A stretch of DNA of 64,000 nt from Eustoma russellianum (lineage: Eukaryota; Streptophyta; Magnoliopsida; Gentianales; Gentianaceae), in contig AP025042.1 of assembly GCA_036186865.1 (NCBI GenBank), positions 33,700,263 to 33,764,262 on the forward strand, written 5' to 3'. Below the pieces are notes generated by a model. The model made no database searches. It was not told the origin of the DNA and saw nothing but the letters and a program-made list of their open reading frames with translations. A program made the position numbers and the translations under genes. Positions 35,189-46,688 of the stretch are shown one piece after another; position 1 is the stretch's first letter, and every line of letters begins with the position of its first letter.

Positions 35189-37084
35189 TAGACGCTCTTC
35201 AAGTTTGCATCTCCCTTTCCTTCTGGTGTTTATATCTTTGTTGGTGGTACTCTTTATCTCCTCTCATATTGGCTGGTTTCCTTCAGGAGAGAAATGGTAT
35301 TCTTCTCCCTACTGGTGGATCCTCAGAAATGAGATGAGAGAGAACCTTATCACAATTTTATAAGGTTTCATGTGACATTCATGAAATTTGGAGTAAAAGT
35401 CGTGCAGAGTTGAAAGTTTTAAACTACACGCAAATGCTTAGATACATCATTAGAAAGGATAGAGTAGGTGTCAACTGCAACTTCTTTCCTCCTATATTTC
35501 ATGGTGTAAAGAATTCCTTCTGTTACAGTGTTCAGAGTTGAACTTTTCTTTGTTACTTCTTCAGTTGGAATACTTCAAAGCAATGCGATTCCAACAATCC
35601 CTGGACCAAGAAATCATGCTTTTTATGCAATATTATCTTTTAGCTTGATGGTTTGATTAAGCTAGGAGTGTAGTGTCGTTAAGACAAACCTTAAGTCATC
35701 TAATGGGTCTCAGAGATTTTTGTAAACTATGTTTCCTAATTTGGTCGCTTGGAATTCTATCAAGAATTTTATCTTGAACTGATGTTACCCACAGAACTTA
35801 TTGGTTGTTTTGGCACGTTATTGTATACATTTTTTTTTTTGGGTTACAAAAGGAGAGGATATATCCTCATAGACTACTCAGGCAAAGGGACGCTTTTCAA
35901 TATTCATGTCATCTACAACTGATAAGACCTGCAATGAAGGATCATCCAACAGGTCCAGCTTCTAGGTTGCATCAGCAAGTTTGTTGCGCTCGGTCGGTTG
36001 GTAGCTTGCAATTACAGTCCAGCAAGTTTGTTGCACCTTATTTTATACATGAGTTATGTGGTTTTCATGTTATTTTACAATGCCCGACACCAAAACTTTA
36101 CGCCTGACTATCAAATTCCTACGCGTCACTATCAAAACTCCTATGCAAGGACACTGAACCATTGGGAAAAGGGAGGGGGGGGGGGGGGGGAGGAGGAAGA
36201 CGACAAGATAGAATAGATGCATTGGACCAGTTGAGAAATTAATGAAATATCTGTTTGTAACACTTATGAATCTCATATTTATTTATTGTTTCCTTTTCGT
36301 ACTCAAAATAAAAGTTACTTTTTGAGACATTATAGAAAGAGTGGAAATCAAGGAGCCCAAAAATTTTTATAATACCGTATAACATTTACTATTAACAAAT
36401 TAAAAGTTTGTGGATATATCTGGTACTAAACACTATTATAAATCTTTATGATCTCATTCTATTTTGTCATTAATTACTCTTTAATTACTTCCGGAGACCG
36501 TCATTTAGATAATTATATCCTTAACCTTTTCTCTTACCTTCGATTACCTTTTTCCAAATTTCAAAAAGTTCCTATGGCTTCCTTTCCAGAAATTAAAACA
36601 CAATAATTTTGCTCGCCATGTTAGAAACAATGAGCTGAATCTATATCACATTTTTCACTTGTAGATGCCAATTTTACATTCACTTCTTCTCTCCGAGTCT
36701 TGCAATAAAATGATGATTTTGCAGTCTTTTATCTTAAGCGAATTAACTCATTCGTATATACATTTTCTTAAACAATCTTGTAACATATCTGACTCCTAAC
36801 TGCATGAGACTTATATCACAACTATTAGGATAAAACAAATGAACCCATAATCCAGGGTTCCTACCGACAATCTGTTACCAATGTTTGGCGATTCCTTTTG
36901 CCGCGTTACACGTGATAACTGCTAGCATTTAAGTTACCCAAAGAGTTAAGAATTTACAAAAAGGAAGAAGAACAATAACCAAAACATCAGATTCAATTAT
37001 TGCAGAACGCAAAACTCATGTCATAATATTCTCAATCAAGTCACAAATTTCTACATCAAACACATATCTCTAAAACTCTAAAAT
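35189..37084. other. IMP2 3' UTR and intergenic sequence
   Basis: The 3' UTR begins at 35189; its end is not clear. There are no convincing genes. A poly-G run (about 36173-36190) and a short direct repeat CAGCAAGTTTGTTGC (35971-35985 and 36021-36035) are present. The ORFs at 35805 and 35998 lack family motifs. Confidence 0.5.
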
Positions 37085-37426
37085 TCATTTTCCAGGATCA
37101 AAGTATGTAGCGTAGGCCCAAGCATTGTTGTTCACTGAATCTGCAAGATGGTCACCAAGGTTTTCCAATGTGCCTTTTCCATTATCAATGGTCTGGAAGA
37201 AGCACCCAAACATTATGAACATTGCAAGTCTCCCATTCTTGATTAGCAAAAGCTTCTTGATCATCAGCTAGGCTCAATGGGCCAAAGCTGCAACCAGTGT
37301 AGAGTGGTTAGTGACCTCTCCAAGAGGCCCTCAGGCAGCAACGATAGCCGATGGCATCCATTAAGATGACCTAAGTTATCCAGATAGCCAAGATGCTCCG
37401 GGTAGCACCAAGCTATGTTTCAATAA
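37085..37426 (-). pseudogene. chlorophyll a/b-binding protein (LHCB) fragment
   Basis: On the minus strand the last about 50 codons are open and read LENLGDHLADSVNNNAWAYA and end DPGK-stop at 37085-37087, the C terminus of LHCII proteins, preceded by NGRLAMFIMFGCFFQ. Upstream, FGPLSLADDQEAFA and SILAIW of the third helix region are visible but in a shifted frame with stops (for example TAG after SILAIWIT). A short stretch between F-A and the K-N-G-R helix is deleted. The rest of the gene is absent: the gag-only element begins at 37427 and no LHCB sequence is seen beyond 45331. No introns are visible, so it may be a processed or captured fragment. Confidence 0.85.
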
Positions 37427-39304
37427 TGTAGCGCCCCGCTCCCGAGCCCTAACATCGGGAACAGTGCACCCGCCGTATCTCACTAAGGAAAATACAAAGC
37501 GTCGAAATCGAAACAGATACACGTCAGCGGAAGTCAAAATTTAAAACCTCGAAACAATAATCATCATAAATATCAATGTCTAGTCAAATCTAAATCTGTT
37601 ACAAGTGTCAAATGTAGATATAACTAAATGTCTAAAGTACTTAAACCTCGAGTATCGAAAATAACCGTCTCCATTAAATCCTCAACGAGTCTCACCGGAA
37701 TATCCTCAATCCTGAACCTCCATTCTTGATCACCATCGAGTGTACTAACTCAATCACCTGTCTATCTGCAAAATATGTTAAAGCGTGGTTTGAGCGACAA
37801 GTCGCGCAGCAATTAATCCCACTATACTTACCATGGGATCATACACGGAGAAGCAAGTGTGACAACGATATATAGCAACATAATATCATGCTCCTCTTCG
37901 CAAGTAAATTTACAACTCTGTCTCTAAATCTAAAAGCAAATAGAGCAAATAGACCCAACAAAGTACAAAACAAAGTCCAATTAAGTACGTAACAAAGTCA
38001 ACAAATAGACCGATGACCAAGTCAAACCAAACGACAACCAAGCAAAGGTTAGTCCAAGCTAAACGTGATGCAATTTTTCAAAACAATGAAATGCCAATGT
38101 TCCCATTATTTCAAAACTAATGTTCCAATATCAATGTCCAATGTCCAAATCCAATGTCCATATCCGATTAAACTGATCCAAAAATCCAAATAACCACATC
38201 CGGTTTAATCGGTCCAAAGTCCAAAATCAAACGCAATGGCTATAGCACTTTTCTTACAAGTGACTTATACCGTAAGACTTACGAATCGATTCCTCCAAAA
38301 ACCAAATATACTATAGACACCCTGTCCCAGACTAGGTCGTTACGTCTATAGCACCAATATATGCCTTTGCACCCTGTCCCAGACTAGATAGTTACGCTCA
38401 GGCCCAAATATGCATACAGAAGACCTGTCCCTGACGAGGTAGTTTATATCTGCAGCAATCCAAATAGGCATACAGAAACCCTGTCCCTGACGAGGTAGTT
38501 ACATCTGTAGCGCTCAATAACCAAAATAGGAATCAACCTGGCTTACCTATATATTTCTCTTGTAAGGGTGAATTTCCAAAATATGCAATGCACGATTTCC
38601 GAAATTATTTTTTTCAAGTCCCAAAGTTAGTCAAAATTACAAAGACCAAATTCCAGAAACTAAGTCCAATTCATTTCTAAAGTTACCAAAAATACCAAAG
38701 CAATCTCAGCCGTGTAACATATACACATATATATACTCACGCTCATACATGTGTATATAACGTATACGTGCACGTATCTTCCTCAAATCAATTCATTATT
38801 CGGCGAAAATATCAAACAGTACAATTCATTTATATAAGTAGAAGGATATACGCGGCCTGCTACATTTATAATCAAATATTAAGAAAATTGCATTCTTTTC
38901 AAAAGTTAAGTACCAAGCAAATATCCAATAGAATCTGACAATGGAATGAAAATTTTGCAACATTTACAAATACCATTCCTACACATGTACGTGGCACATA
39001 CATATAACACACACACACACTTATGCATTGCACCTATCAAAGCCACCCCACCCACGTAATTCCAAATACCACTCTGTGCACACGTATTCTCACCACCCAA
39101 TAATTTGCTCAACTCATATTTTTTGCAAATCTCCTTGGCCATACCATTCCTGGAAGAAATCAAAAGTACCACATCACTAATATTATATGCACACATACAA
39201 CAGCATCATTATGTGTATGCAACCAGGCTTTATTAGGCCATTGCCCTAAACTCAACCCGCCCTTTCTGTTATCAGAATATTAACACATACGGCCGCTCCC
39301 ATCA

Positions 39305-39359
<55 letters not shown>

Positions 39360-39863
39360 ACATACCTATGCATATTGTCAAAGCAATTTCCACCTTGTTT
39401 GAAATGAAGAATAGATTAGCGGCAGTGACCAAAAAAAACGTTTGCATATAACTCACATATCTACATATTTACAAATGGTACAAACATATAAATCCATTTT
39501 ATGCAATTACAAATGGTACAAACATATAAAATCCATCTATGCAGTTCAAGAGTACGAATGCATGATCCAATTTTTATTACGAACATAAAAATATAGAATT
39601 TTTGCAAAACATAGCAAGTATAGGGAGATTACTTACTTGATTCAACTATACTATACGTGTTCGAAGTGGTTTGGATTGAAGCCAAGGTTCCTCCTCTCCT
39701 TCCTAATGTCCTCGGCAGCAGGGGCTTTGGGAATATATTTTTGTTTTCTTCACTTGTTGGGGCGGCCACCTTGGGGTTGAGGGAAAGGGTTTGGAAATTT
39801 TATTTCCTCCTTTTTGCTGAAAGGGCGGCAGGGTAAGGGTGGGTGGTGGATTGTGGCTTGTTG

Positions 39864-39911
<48 letters not shown>

Positions 39912-40221
39912 CTAGATAGGAATTAGGTATAAAATGTATATTCCTAATGGATAGATATTCACCATTTATTTAATCCTATCTTATTTTCCTGTTTTCAAAT
40001 TCTAAGTAGTTTAGGTTATTTTAAATAGAAGGATAGTTTAGGTTTTGGTATATATATTAGTTGTTTAGGATTTGTTCCGTGTAATTCTATCTTTAGTTCA
40101 CCTAATTATATTTGGTTTAGGACTTATCCTAATTTCAAAATTCTAAATAGACTAGGATTTATCATCTTTGTTTTTTTTATTTAAATTTCTTTTTCTTTCC
40201 CTCGAAGTCACAGACGTAACA
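37427..40221 (-). repeat. 3' LTR of gag-only element
   Basis: In plus-strand view it runs from TGTAGCGCCCCGCTCCCGAG to CACAGACGTAACA, 2795 bp. It contains a roughly 57-base minisatellite (38316-38520) and AT microsatellites at 39308-39357 and 39863-39910. Confidence 0.92.
38316..38520. repeat. LTR minisatellite, about 57-bp unit, 4 copies
   Basis: Units carry ACCCTGTCCCAGACTAGGT or CCTGTCCCTGACGAGGTAGT. The same array in the other LTR is at 43451-43645. It is about 0.9-1.1 kb from the LTR 3' end. Confidence 0.85.
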
Positions 40222-41298
40222 GACCTCCCCCCTACGATAAGTTTCGTCCTCGAAACTTGCATATTACGTGATCAATACTTAGTACATTTCTACTTGATTC
40301 AATACTTAGTATATGTCACAGTTATCATTATATCGACTTCACTTTTAGGTTGTTAAGCCCTCAATTTCCACCTATAGCACTTAACATATATCATTCAACT
40401 TATTGTATTCTGCAATTCCGAATTCTTAAACTCATCATATAAGATTCACCTCCTAGATAATAACCAACCAATTATCCATCAAGTACTTCAATATGTTAAT
40501 CATTACACTTCTACGACATAGGACTTAGCCATCGAGACCATTGCTTGCATATATACAATGTAATCGCTACATCCGTTGATCTCCACTTGTTACATAGTAA
40601 CCTAATCTATCTATGGTTTTTGAATTAAACATAAGGAGATTGTCACACTACTGGGGTTCTCAACCTAAATGTTAGGCTATATCGTACTTAAGTGTACTAC
40701 AATTTTTTTTTGATTTAATGTCTTCGTAGTCACAACTTAGGAACTTTCCCTATACCATCTCATGTGTTCAAGCCTACTCGTCTCTATAGATTGTTAATCC
40801 TAGGAATGATATCATAATTTATTGATGTGATTATAGTTTAGCTTCGCTCGCTTTATATTCTAAGATTCAACTTAAAGGGTTATTAATTTAACCATCTTAA
40901 AGTATACTAAACTATTACGCTTCTGCGCCACTCTAATCCACAGTACTTCTTGGTTTGATCATTCCAATTGCTAAATTTAACCCAACTAAATCTCACATGA
41001 ATGGCAACCACCACTTGCTTGCGCTTACCCACCTTTGCTTCAAGCTTACTAGATTCATCGACTCTTACGTGTTCTATATTCATCTTAATTTCCTTAAACG
41101 ATATTGATATCATCACCTTATGTTGATAATTTCTAAGATTTACATCTGAACCACCATCTAACCCGTTTGTGGTTAATATCATTGATTACAACCAGTTGCT
41201 TACTAGTATAACACTCATCATGTTCAGGGGTTCGAATACAAGTTACACATGTACAACTTAATCATTTGAAATTCATAACTAAAGGTACCTTGACAGCG
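40222..41298 (-). other. non-coding module between gag and polypurine tract
   Basis: On the minus strand it ends with AAGTTTCGAGGACGAAACTT (40257-40238) and the polypurine tract TAGGGGGGAGGTC (40234-40222). No reading frame is supported. Blocks such as ATCATTCAACTTATTG (40393-40408) recur at 9221-9236 in the minus-strand relative. Confidence 0.75.
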
Positions 41299-42300
41299 TC
41301 AATTGGACCCCTGGAGCCGTCTCCTCGGCTTTGGGCAATCTCTAGCCATATGGCCCATTTCTCCACAGTTGTAACATGCTCCCACCTTTCTCCAGCATTC
41401 TCCTGCGTGTCTTCGTCCACATGTGGGGCAAGTAGGGATCACTGTCAGCACATTATCTCCGAGCTCTTGCTGTTGTTGAGGTCGTGGTTGAGCTATCTGA
41501 CCCCTCTTAGGAACTTTGACCCACCTCTCGGGTCCACCATTGCTGCTCTCTTCTCGAGGTCTCTTACTTTTCTCTTCCGTTGCCACCCTCACAAGGTCAC
41601 CCTCGACCTTACGACACACCTCCAACAATCCCTCAAAAGTGGTAGGCTGAGCGCATATGATCAATGACTGAATGCGTGAGCTCAAACCCGTCTCGAACTT
41701 CAACATCTTTGTCCTCTCGTCGTCCATGACGGCAGGCATGTATCTCCCGAGTGCATGAAATTTCTCAGAATATTAATCAACAGTCATGGACCCCTGTGTC
41801 AGGAGCTGAAACTCTGTCATCCTCCTCTGAATGGCACTCTCAGGAACGTAGTGCCTCTGGTACTCCTCCCTAAACTGGGCCCATGTCAGCGGTGTAGTCC
41901 GTCTACGTACCACACCCTGCCACCATCGCTCTGCATCGCCCTCCAAGAATGGTACCACCACATCCACCTTCAGGCCATCCGGAACCTCTAACAATCTCAA
42001 CTGCTCGGATACATTCTTGAGCCAAATCTCTGCCTCCTCGGGTTGGGTGGTACCCCTGAACATAGATATCCGAGAGTTCTGCATCTCGTGGTAAAAGAAT
42101 CGAAGCCCCTGGGGTGGTGGTGGTGGTGGTGGGGGTTGCTGTTGTTGCTCTTGTTGTTGCTGCAAGTGAGCCAGTTGCACCTGCTGCTGGGCCACCAATG
42201 CAGTAAGAGTGGCCAGCGTGTCTGCCAGTACCTGGGGAATGGTCCCCTGTCCCTGCTGCTCGTCACCATTATTACCAGCTGGATCACGTCGTGGAGGCAT
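41299..42300 (-). pseudogene. gag of gag-only element, one internal stop
   Basis: The ATG at 42300 sits three bases after a splice acceptor (AATTACAG/AAG). The protein has a polar start (MPPRRDPAGNNGDEQQ), a Q-rich then P-rich stretch (runs of Q and eight P), the gag domain (EAEIWLKNVSEQLRLLEV through WAQFREEYQRHYVPESAI), one TAA stop at 41775-41773, then the same frame continues through KFETGLSSRIQSL, a basic linker and a CCHC knuckle (CYNCGEMGHMARDC). It ends at TGA near 41299, about 333 codons. Only the single stop prevents full-length Gag in this copy. Confidence 0.9.
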
Positions 42301-42543
42301 CTTCTGTAATTCAAGTTCATGAGGCGAAAATCAGATTAGTCGATAACAAGTTGAAAGGTGGAACGCGGATAAATCGATAATTAGACAAAAAAAGCTCACC
42401 ATCGGCACACACCTCCCTTGACCCGATCATAACTTAGGTCTAAGATCATCGCTTAAGTCTACTTTGCTTATTATGGGTAAAATCGTAGCTTATGTCTAAG
42501 TGATCTAGTTAATCCTGCGTTTCTGAGGCGGATCTAAAGCCTA

Positions 42544-42555
42544 TCTCTGATACCA
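42544..42555 (-). promoter_or_regulatory. primer-binding site (initiator Met tRNA)
   Basis: Minus-strand TGGTATCAGAGA starts two bases inside the LTR end at 42558. It matches initiator tRNA-Met over 11 bases. Confidence 0.85.
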
Positions 42556-42557
42556 CA

Positions 42558-44432
42558 TGTAGCGCCCCGCTCCCGAGCCCTAACATCGGGAACAGTGCAC
42601 CCGCCGTATCTCACTAAGGAGAATACAAAACGTCGAAATCGAAACAGATACACGTCAGCGGAAGTCAAAATTTAAAACCTCGAAACAATCATCATCATAA
42701 ATATCAATGTCTAGTCAAATCTAAATCCGTTACAAGTGTCAAATGTAGATATAACTAAATGTCTAAAGTACCTAAACCTCGAGTATCGAAAATAACCGTC
42801 TCCATTAAATCCTCAACGAGTCTCACCGGAATATCCTCAATCTTGAACCTCCATTCTTGATCATCATCGAGTGTACTAACTCAATCACCTGTCTATCTGC
42901 AAAATATGTTAAAGCGTGGTTTGAGCAACAAGTCGCTCAGCAAGTAATCCCACTATACTTACCATGAGATCATACACGGAGAAGCAAGTGTGACAACGAT
43001 ATATAGCAACATAATATCATGCTCATCTTCGCAAGTAAATTTACAACTCTGTCCCTAACATCCAAAAGCAAATAGAGCAAATAGACCCAACAAAGTACAA
43101 AACAAAGTCCAATTAAGTACGTAACAAAGTCAACAAATAGACCGATGACCAAGTCAAACCAAATGACAACCAAGCAAAGGTTAGTCCAAGCTAAACGTGA
43201 TGCAATTTTTCAAAACAATGCAATGCCAATGTTCCCATTATTTCAAAACTAATGTTCTAATATCAATGTCCAATGTCCAAATCCAATGTCCATATCCGAT
43301 TAAACTGATCCAAAAATCCAAATAACCACATCCGGTTTAATCGTTCCAAAGTCCAAAATCAAACGCAATGGCTATAGCACTTTTCTTACAAGTGACTTAT
43401 ACCGTAAGACTTACGAATCGATTCCTCCAAAAACCAAATATACTATAGACACCCTGTCCCAGACTAGGTCGTTACGTCTATAGCACCAAATATATGCCTT
43501 TGCACCCTGTCCCAGACTAGGTAGTTACGCTCAGGCCCAAATATGCATACAGAAGACCTGTCCCTGACGAGGTAGTTATATCTGCAGCAATCCAAATAGG
43601 CATTCAGAAACCCTGTCCCTGACGAGGTAGTTACATCTGTAGCGCTCAATAACCAAAATAGGAATCAACCTGGCTTACCGATATATTTCTCTTGTAAGGG
43701 TGAATTTCCAAAATATGCAATGCAGGATTTCCGAAATTATTTTTTTCAAGTCCCAAAGTTAGTCAAAATTACCAAAAGACCAAATTCCAAGAAACTAAGT
43801 CCAATTCATTTCTAAAGTTACCAAAAATACCAAAGCAATCTCAGCCGTGTACATATACACATATATATACTCACGCCCATACATGTGTATATACACGTAT
43901 ATACGTGCACGTATCTTCCTCAAATCAATACAGGCGAAAATATCAAACAGTACAATTCATTTATATAAGTAGAAGGATATACGCGGCCTGCTACATTTAT
44001 AATCAAATATTAAGAAAATTGCATTCTTTTCAAAAGTTAAGTACCAAGCAAATATCCAATAGAATCTGACAATGGAATGAAAATTTTGCAACATTTACAA
44101 ATACCATTCTACACATGTACGTGGCACATACATATAACACACACACACACTTATGCATTGCACCTATCAAAGCCACCCCACCCACGTAATTCCAAATACC
44201 ACTCTGTGCACACGTATTCTCACCACCCAATAATTTGCTCAACTCATATTTTTGCAAATCTCCTTGGCCATACCATTCCTGGAAGAAAATCAAAAGTACC
44301 ACATCACTAATATTATATGCACACATACAACAGCATCATTATGTGTATGCAGCCAGGCTTTATTAGGCCATTGCCCTAAACTCAACCCGCCCTTCTGTAT
44401 CAGAATATTAACACATATGGCCGCTCCCATCA

Positions 44433-44488
<56 letters not shown>

Positions 44489-45326
44489 ATAACATACCTA
44501 TGCATATTGTCAAAGCAATTTCCACCTTGTTTGAAATGAAGAATAGATTAGCGGCAGTGACCCAAAAAAAACGTTTGCATATAACTCACATATCTACATA
44601 TTTACAAATGGTACAAACATATAAAATCCATTTATGCAATTACAAATGGTACAAACATATAAAATCCATCTATGCAGTTCAAGAGTACGAATGCATGATC
44701 CAATTTTTATTACGAACATAAAAATATAGAATTTTTGCAAAACATAGCAAGTATAGAGAGATTACTTACTTGATTCAACTATACTATACCGTGTTCGAAA
44801 GTGGTTTGGATTGAAGCCAAAGTTCCTCCTCTCCTTCCTAATGTCCTCGGCAGCAGGGGCTTTGGGAATATATTTTTGTTTTCTTCACTTGTTGGGGCGG
44901 CCACCTTGGGGTTGAGGGAAAGGGTTTGGAATTTATTTCCTCCTTTTTGCTGAAGGGGCGGCAGGGTAAGGGTGGGTGGTGGATTGTGGCTTGTTTGTTA
45001 TATATATATATATATAGCTAGATAGGAATTAGGTATAAAATGTATATTCCTAATGGATAGATATTCACCATTTATTTTAATCCTATCTTATTTTCCTGTT
45101 TCAAATTCTAAGTAGTTTAGGTTATTTAAATAGAAGGATAGTTTAGGTTTTGGTATATATATTAGTTGTTTATGATTTGTTCCGTGTAATTCTATCTTTA
45201 GTTCACCTAATTATATTTGGTTTAGGACTTATCCTAATTTCAAAATTCTAAATAGACTAGGATTTATCATCTTTGTTTTTTTTATTTAAATTTCTTTTTC
45301 TTTCCCTCGAAGTCACAGACGTAACA
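42558..45326 (-). repeat. 5' LTR of gag-only element
   Basis: 2769 bp, same ends as the 3' LTR. It contains the minisatellite at 43451-43645, AT microsatellites at 44435-44487 and 45000-45016, and a donor-like AA/GTAAGTAATC at 44771-44760 on the minus strand. Confidence 0.92.
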
Positions 45327-45331
45327 AATAA

Positions 45332-46597
45332 CATCTCATTTAACTTAGCGCAATAAAATACCAAAAAAGATGATCTCATCTGTACAATTTCGTCTTTTCT
45401 GTGTCTTTGGTCCCAATTTGCCCAAATAACATCTTGTAAAAAAAAAAAAAACCACACAATTATCAATGAAAAAAAGTTTAAGAGGAGGTTTTCACTAGAA
45501 AAATTGCAGTCACATTTTTTTTTTGTTGGTATAATTTTTTCGCACATAAAGCATAAAAATCAAGACTATTTTCTTTCTCTTAAAATCCTTATCGCTATTG
45601 AAGAGATATGCCTCTCTAATAATTCGTCAACCCAGAGAAAATGAAGACTCAAACTGGGAGATTAACTTGTCTTTTTGGCAGTTCACTATGTTTCATCTGC
45701 CTAATGGTTTCAATAGGATTCACCACGTCCGAGGACAATATAAAGATGGCATATCTTCTGTCTAATGGTTCTAAATAGATTTACTATACACATGACAATA
45801 AGAAGGCATAAACAGCGGAGCTAAATTCTCCTTTCACCCATCTTAGCACACAACCCGCCTTATGGTTCTAAAAGAATTCACCGCGCGGCAGCCGAAAGTA
45901 CAGCCTCAGCGGCTTGGCCTAAAGCCTCTGGCGCAAACCAGGGGCTTGTATCGGAAGAATAGTCGGAGACAATCTTAGCTTGTACGCTAAAAAAACTCAG
46001 CTTGACTCAGCTAATTCTATGCTAACAATATGAATCAAAGTGTTGCCTCTGACTCTGGTTCGGAACCCTTTTTTCTGTTTTAAAGAGCCAATCCCTCACA
46101 TTAAGATGGTGTTTGGTTGGGGGATTTGAGAATAAAGGATTGAGTTTGGAGGAATTCAAAATCATTAAAGTTGTTTGTTTGGAAAACTGGAGGTATGTGT
46201 AACACTTTCATATCCTGAATATGTTTTTTTGATATACTAGCCTCTTTTCTATCAATATGCGGTAATGGGGGAATGAGGCGTACCACTTCCATAGTTGCTC
46301 ACTAATTCTATCTTTTTCTCCTCGAAACCGTGGGTATACCAAGGAGAAAGGAGAATGATTTCTCCAAGCCAAGTGAACAAATCTTCTCTTTGAACTAAGT
46401 GATGAGAGGCAAGTACTCTTCCATGATCCTTCATGGATTTTGAAAGATTAAAGTATGTATATTTATACTAAAGTTGGATCATGCATAAAGTACTTTTAAT
46501 GTTTTAGTAGCATGAGGATGTAAAAGCTATGTTTCTATGTGATGTATATATTCTGCTATGTAGCTTCATGAAAATCGGCCAACATGTTAAATGGGAT
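45332..46597. other. intergenic sequence
   Basis: No gene seen. Around 46108-46210 the sequence GGTGTTTGGTTGGGGGATTT and the later TGTTTGTTTGGAAAACTGG resemble ends of small DNA transposons, but I could not find a matching pair of inverted ends. Confidence 0.45.
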
Positions 46598-46684
46598 GAA
46601 CTCATATATACACACACACACACACACATACACACATATACATATATATATATATCTGTGCGTGTGTGTATGTATATATATATA
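46598..46684. repeat. CA/TA/TG compound microsatellite
   Basis: (AC)n, (AT)n, (GT)n and (AT)n stretches directly before the 5' end of the truncated LINE. It happens to be open in the LINE frame and lengthens the apparent ORF. Confidence 0.9.
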
Positions 46685-46688
46685 CGTC

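Larger units (their letters stand above)
37427..45326 (-). mobile_element. complete gag-only gypsy element (TR-GAG type)
   Basis: It is 7.9 kb, flanked by AATAA on both sides (37422-37426 and 45327-45331), a 5-bp target duplication. On the minus strand: 5' LTR 45326-42558, primer site, gag, a 1.1-kb non-coding module, the pol-terminal block and polypurine tract, 3' LTR 40221-37427. There is no protease, RT, RNase H or integrase. The LTRs are near-identical by eye apart from AT-repeat length and scattered bases, so insertion is recent. It must have been moved by enzymes of a relative; the gypsy element at 19744 is of the right type but is itself dead. Confidence 0.93.

Noticed and set aside
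45332..45600. Continuation of the LHCB pseudogene past the gag-only element
   Set aside because: None of the three frames on the minus strand shows LHCB motifs beyond the target duplication.
46104..46440. Small DNA transposon (MITE)
   Set aside because: The start resembles such elements, but no matching inverted end or target duplication was found by eye.
46529..46688. First 53 codons of the 556-aa LINE ORF
   Set aside because: They come from the microsatellite and flank, open by chance; LINE similarity begins at about 46689.
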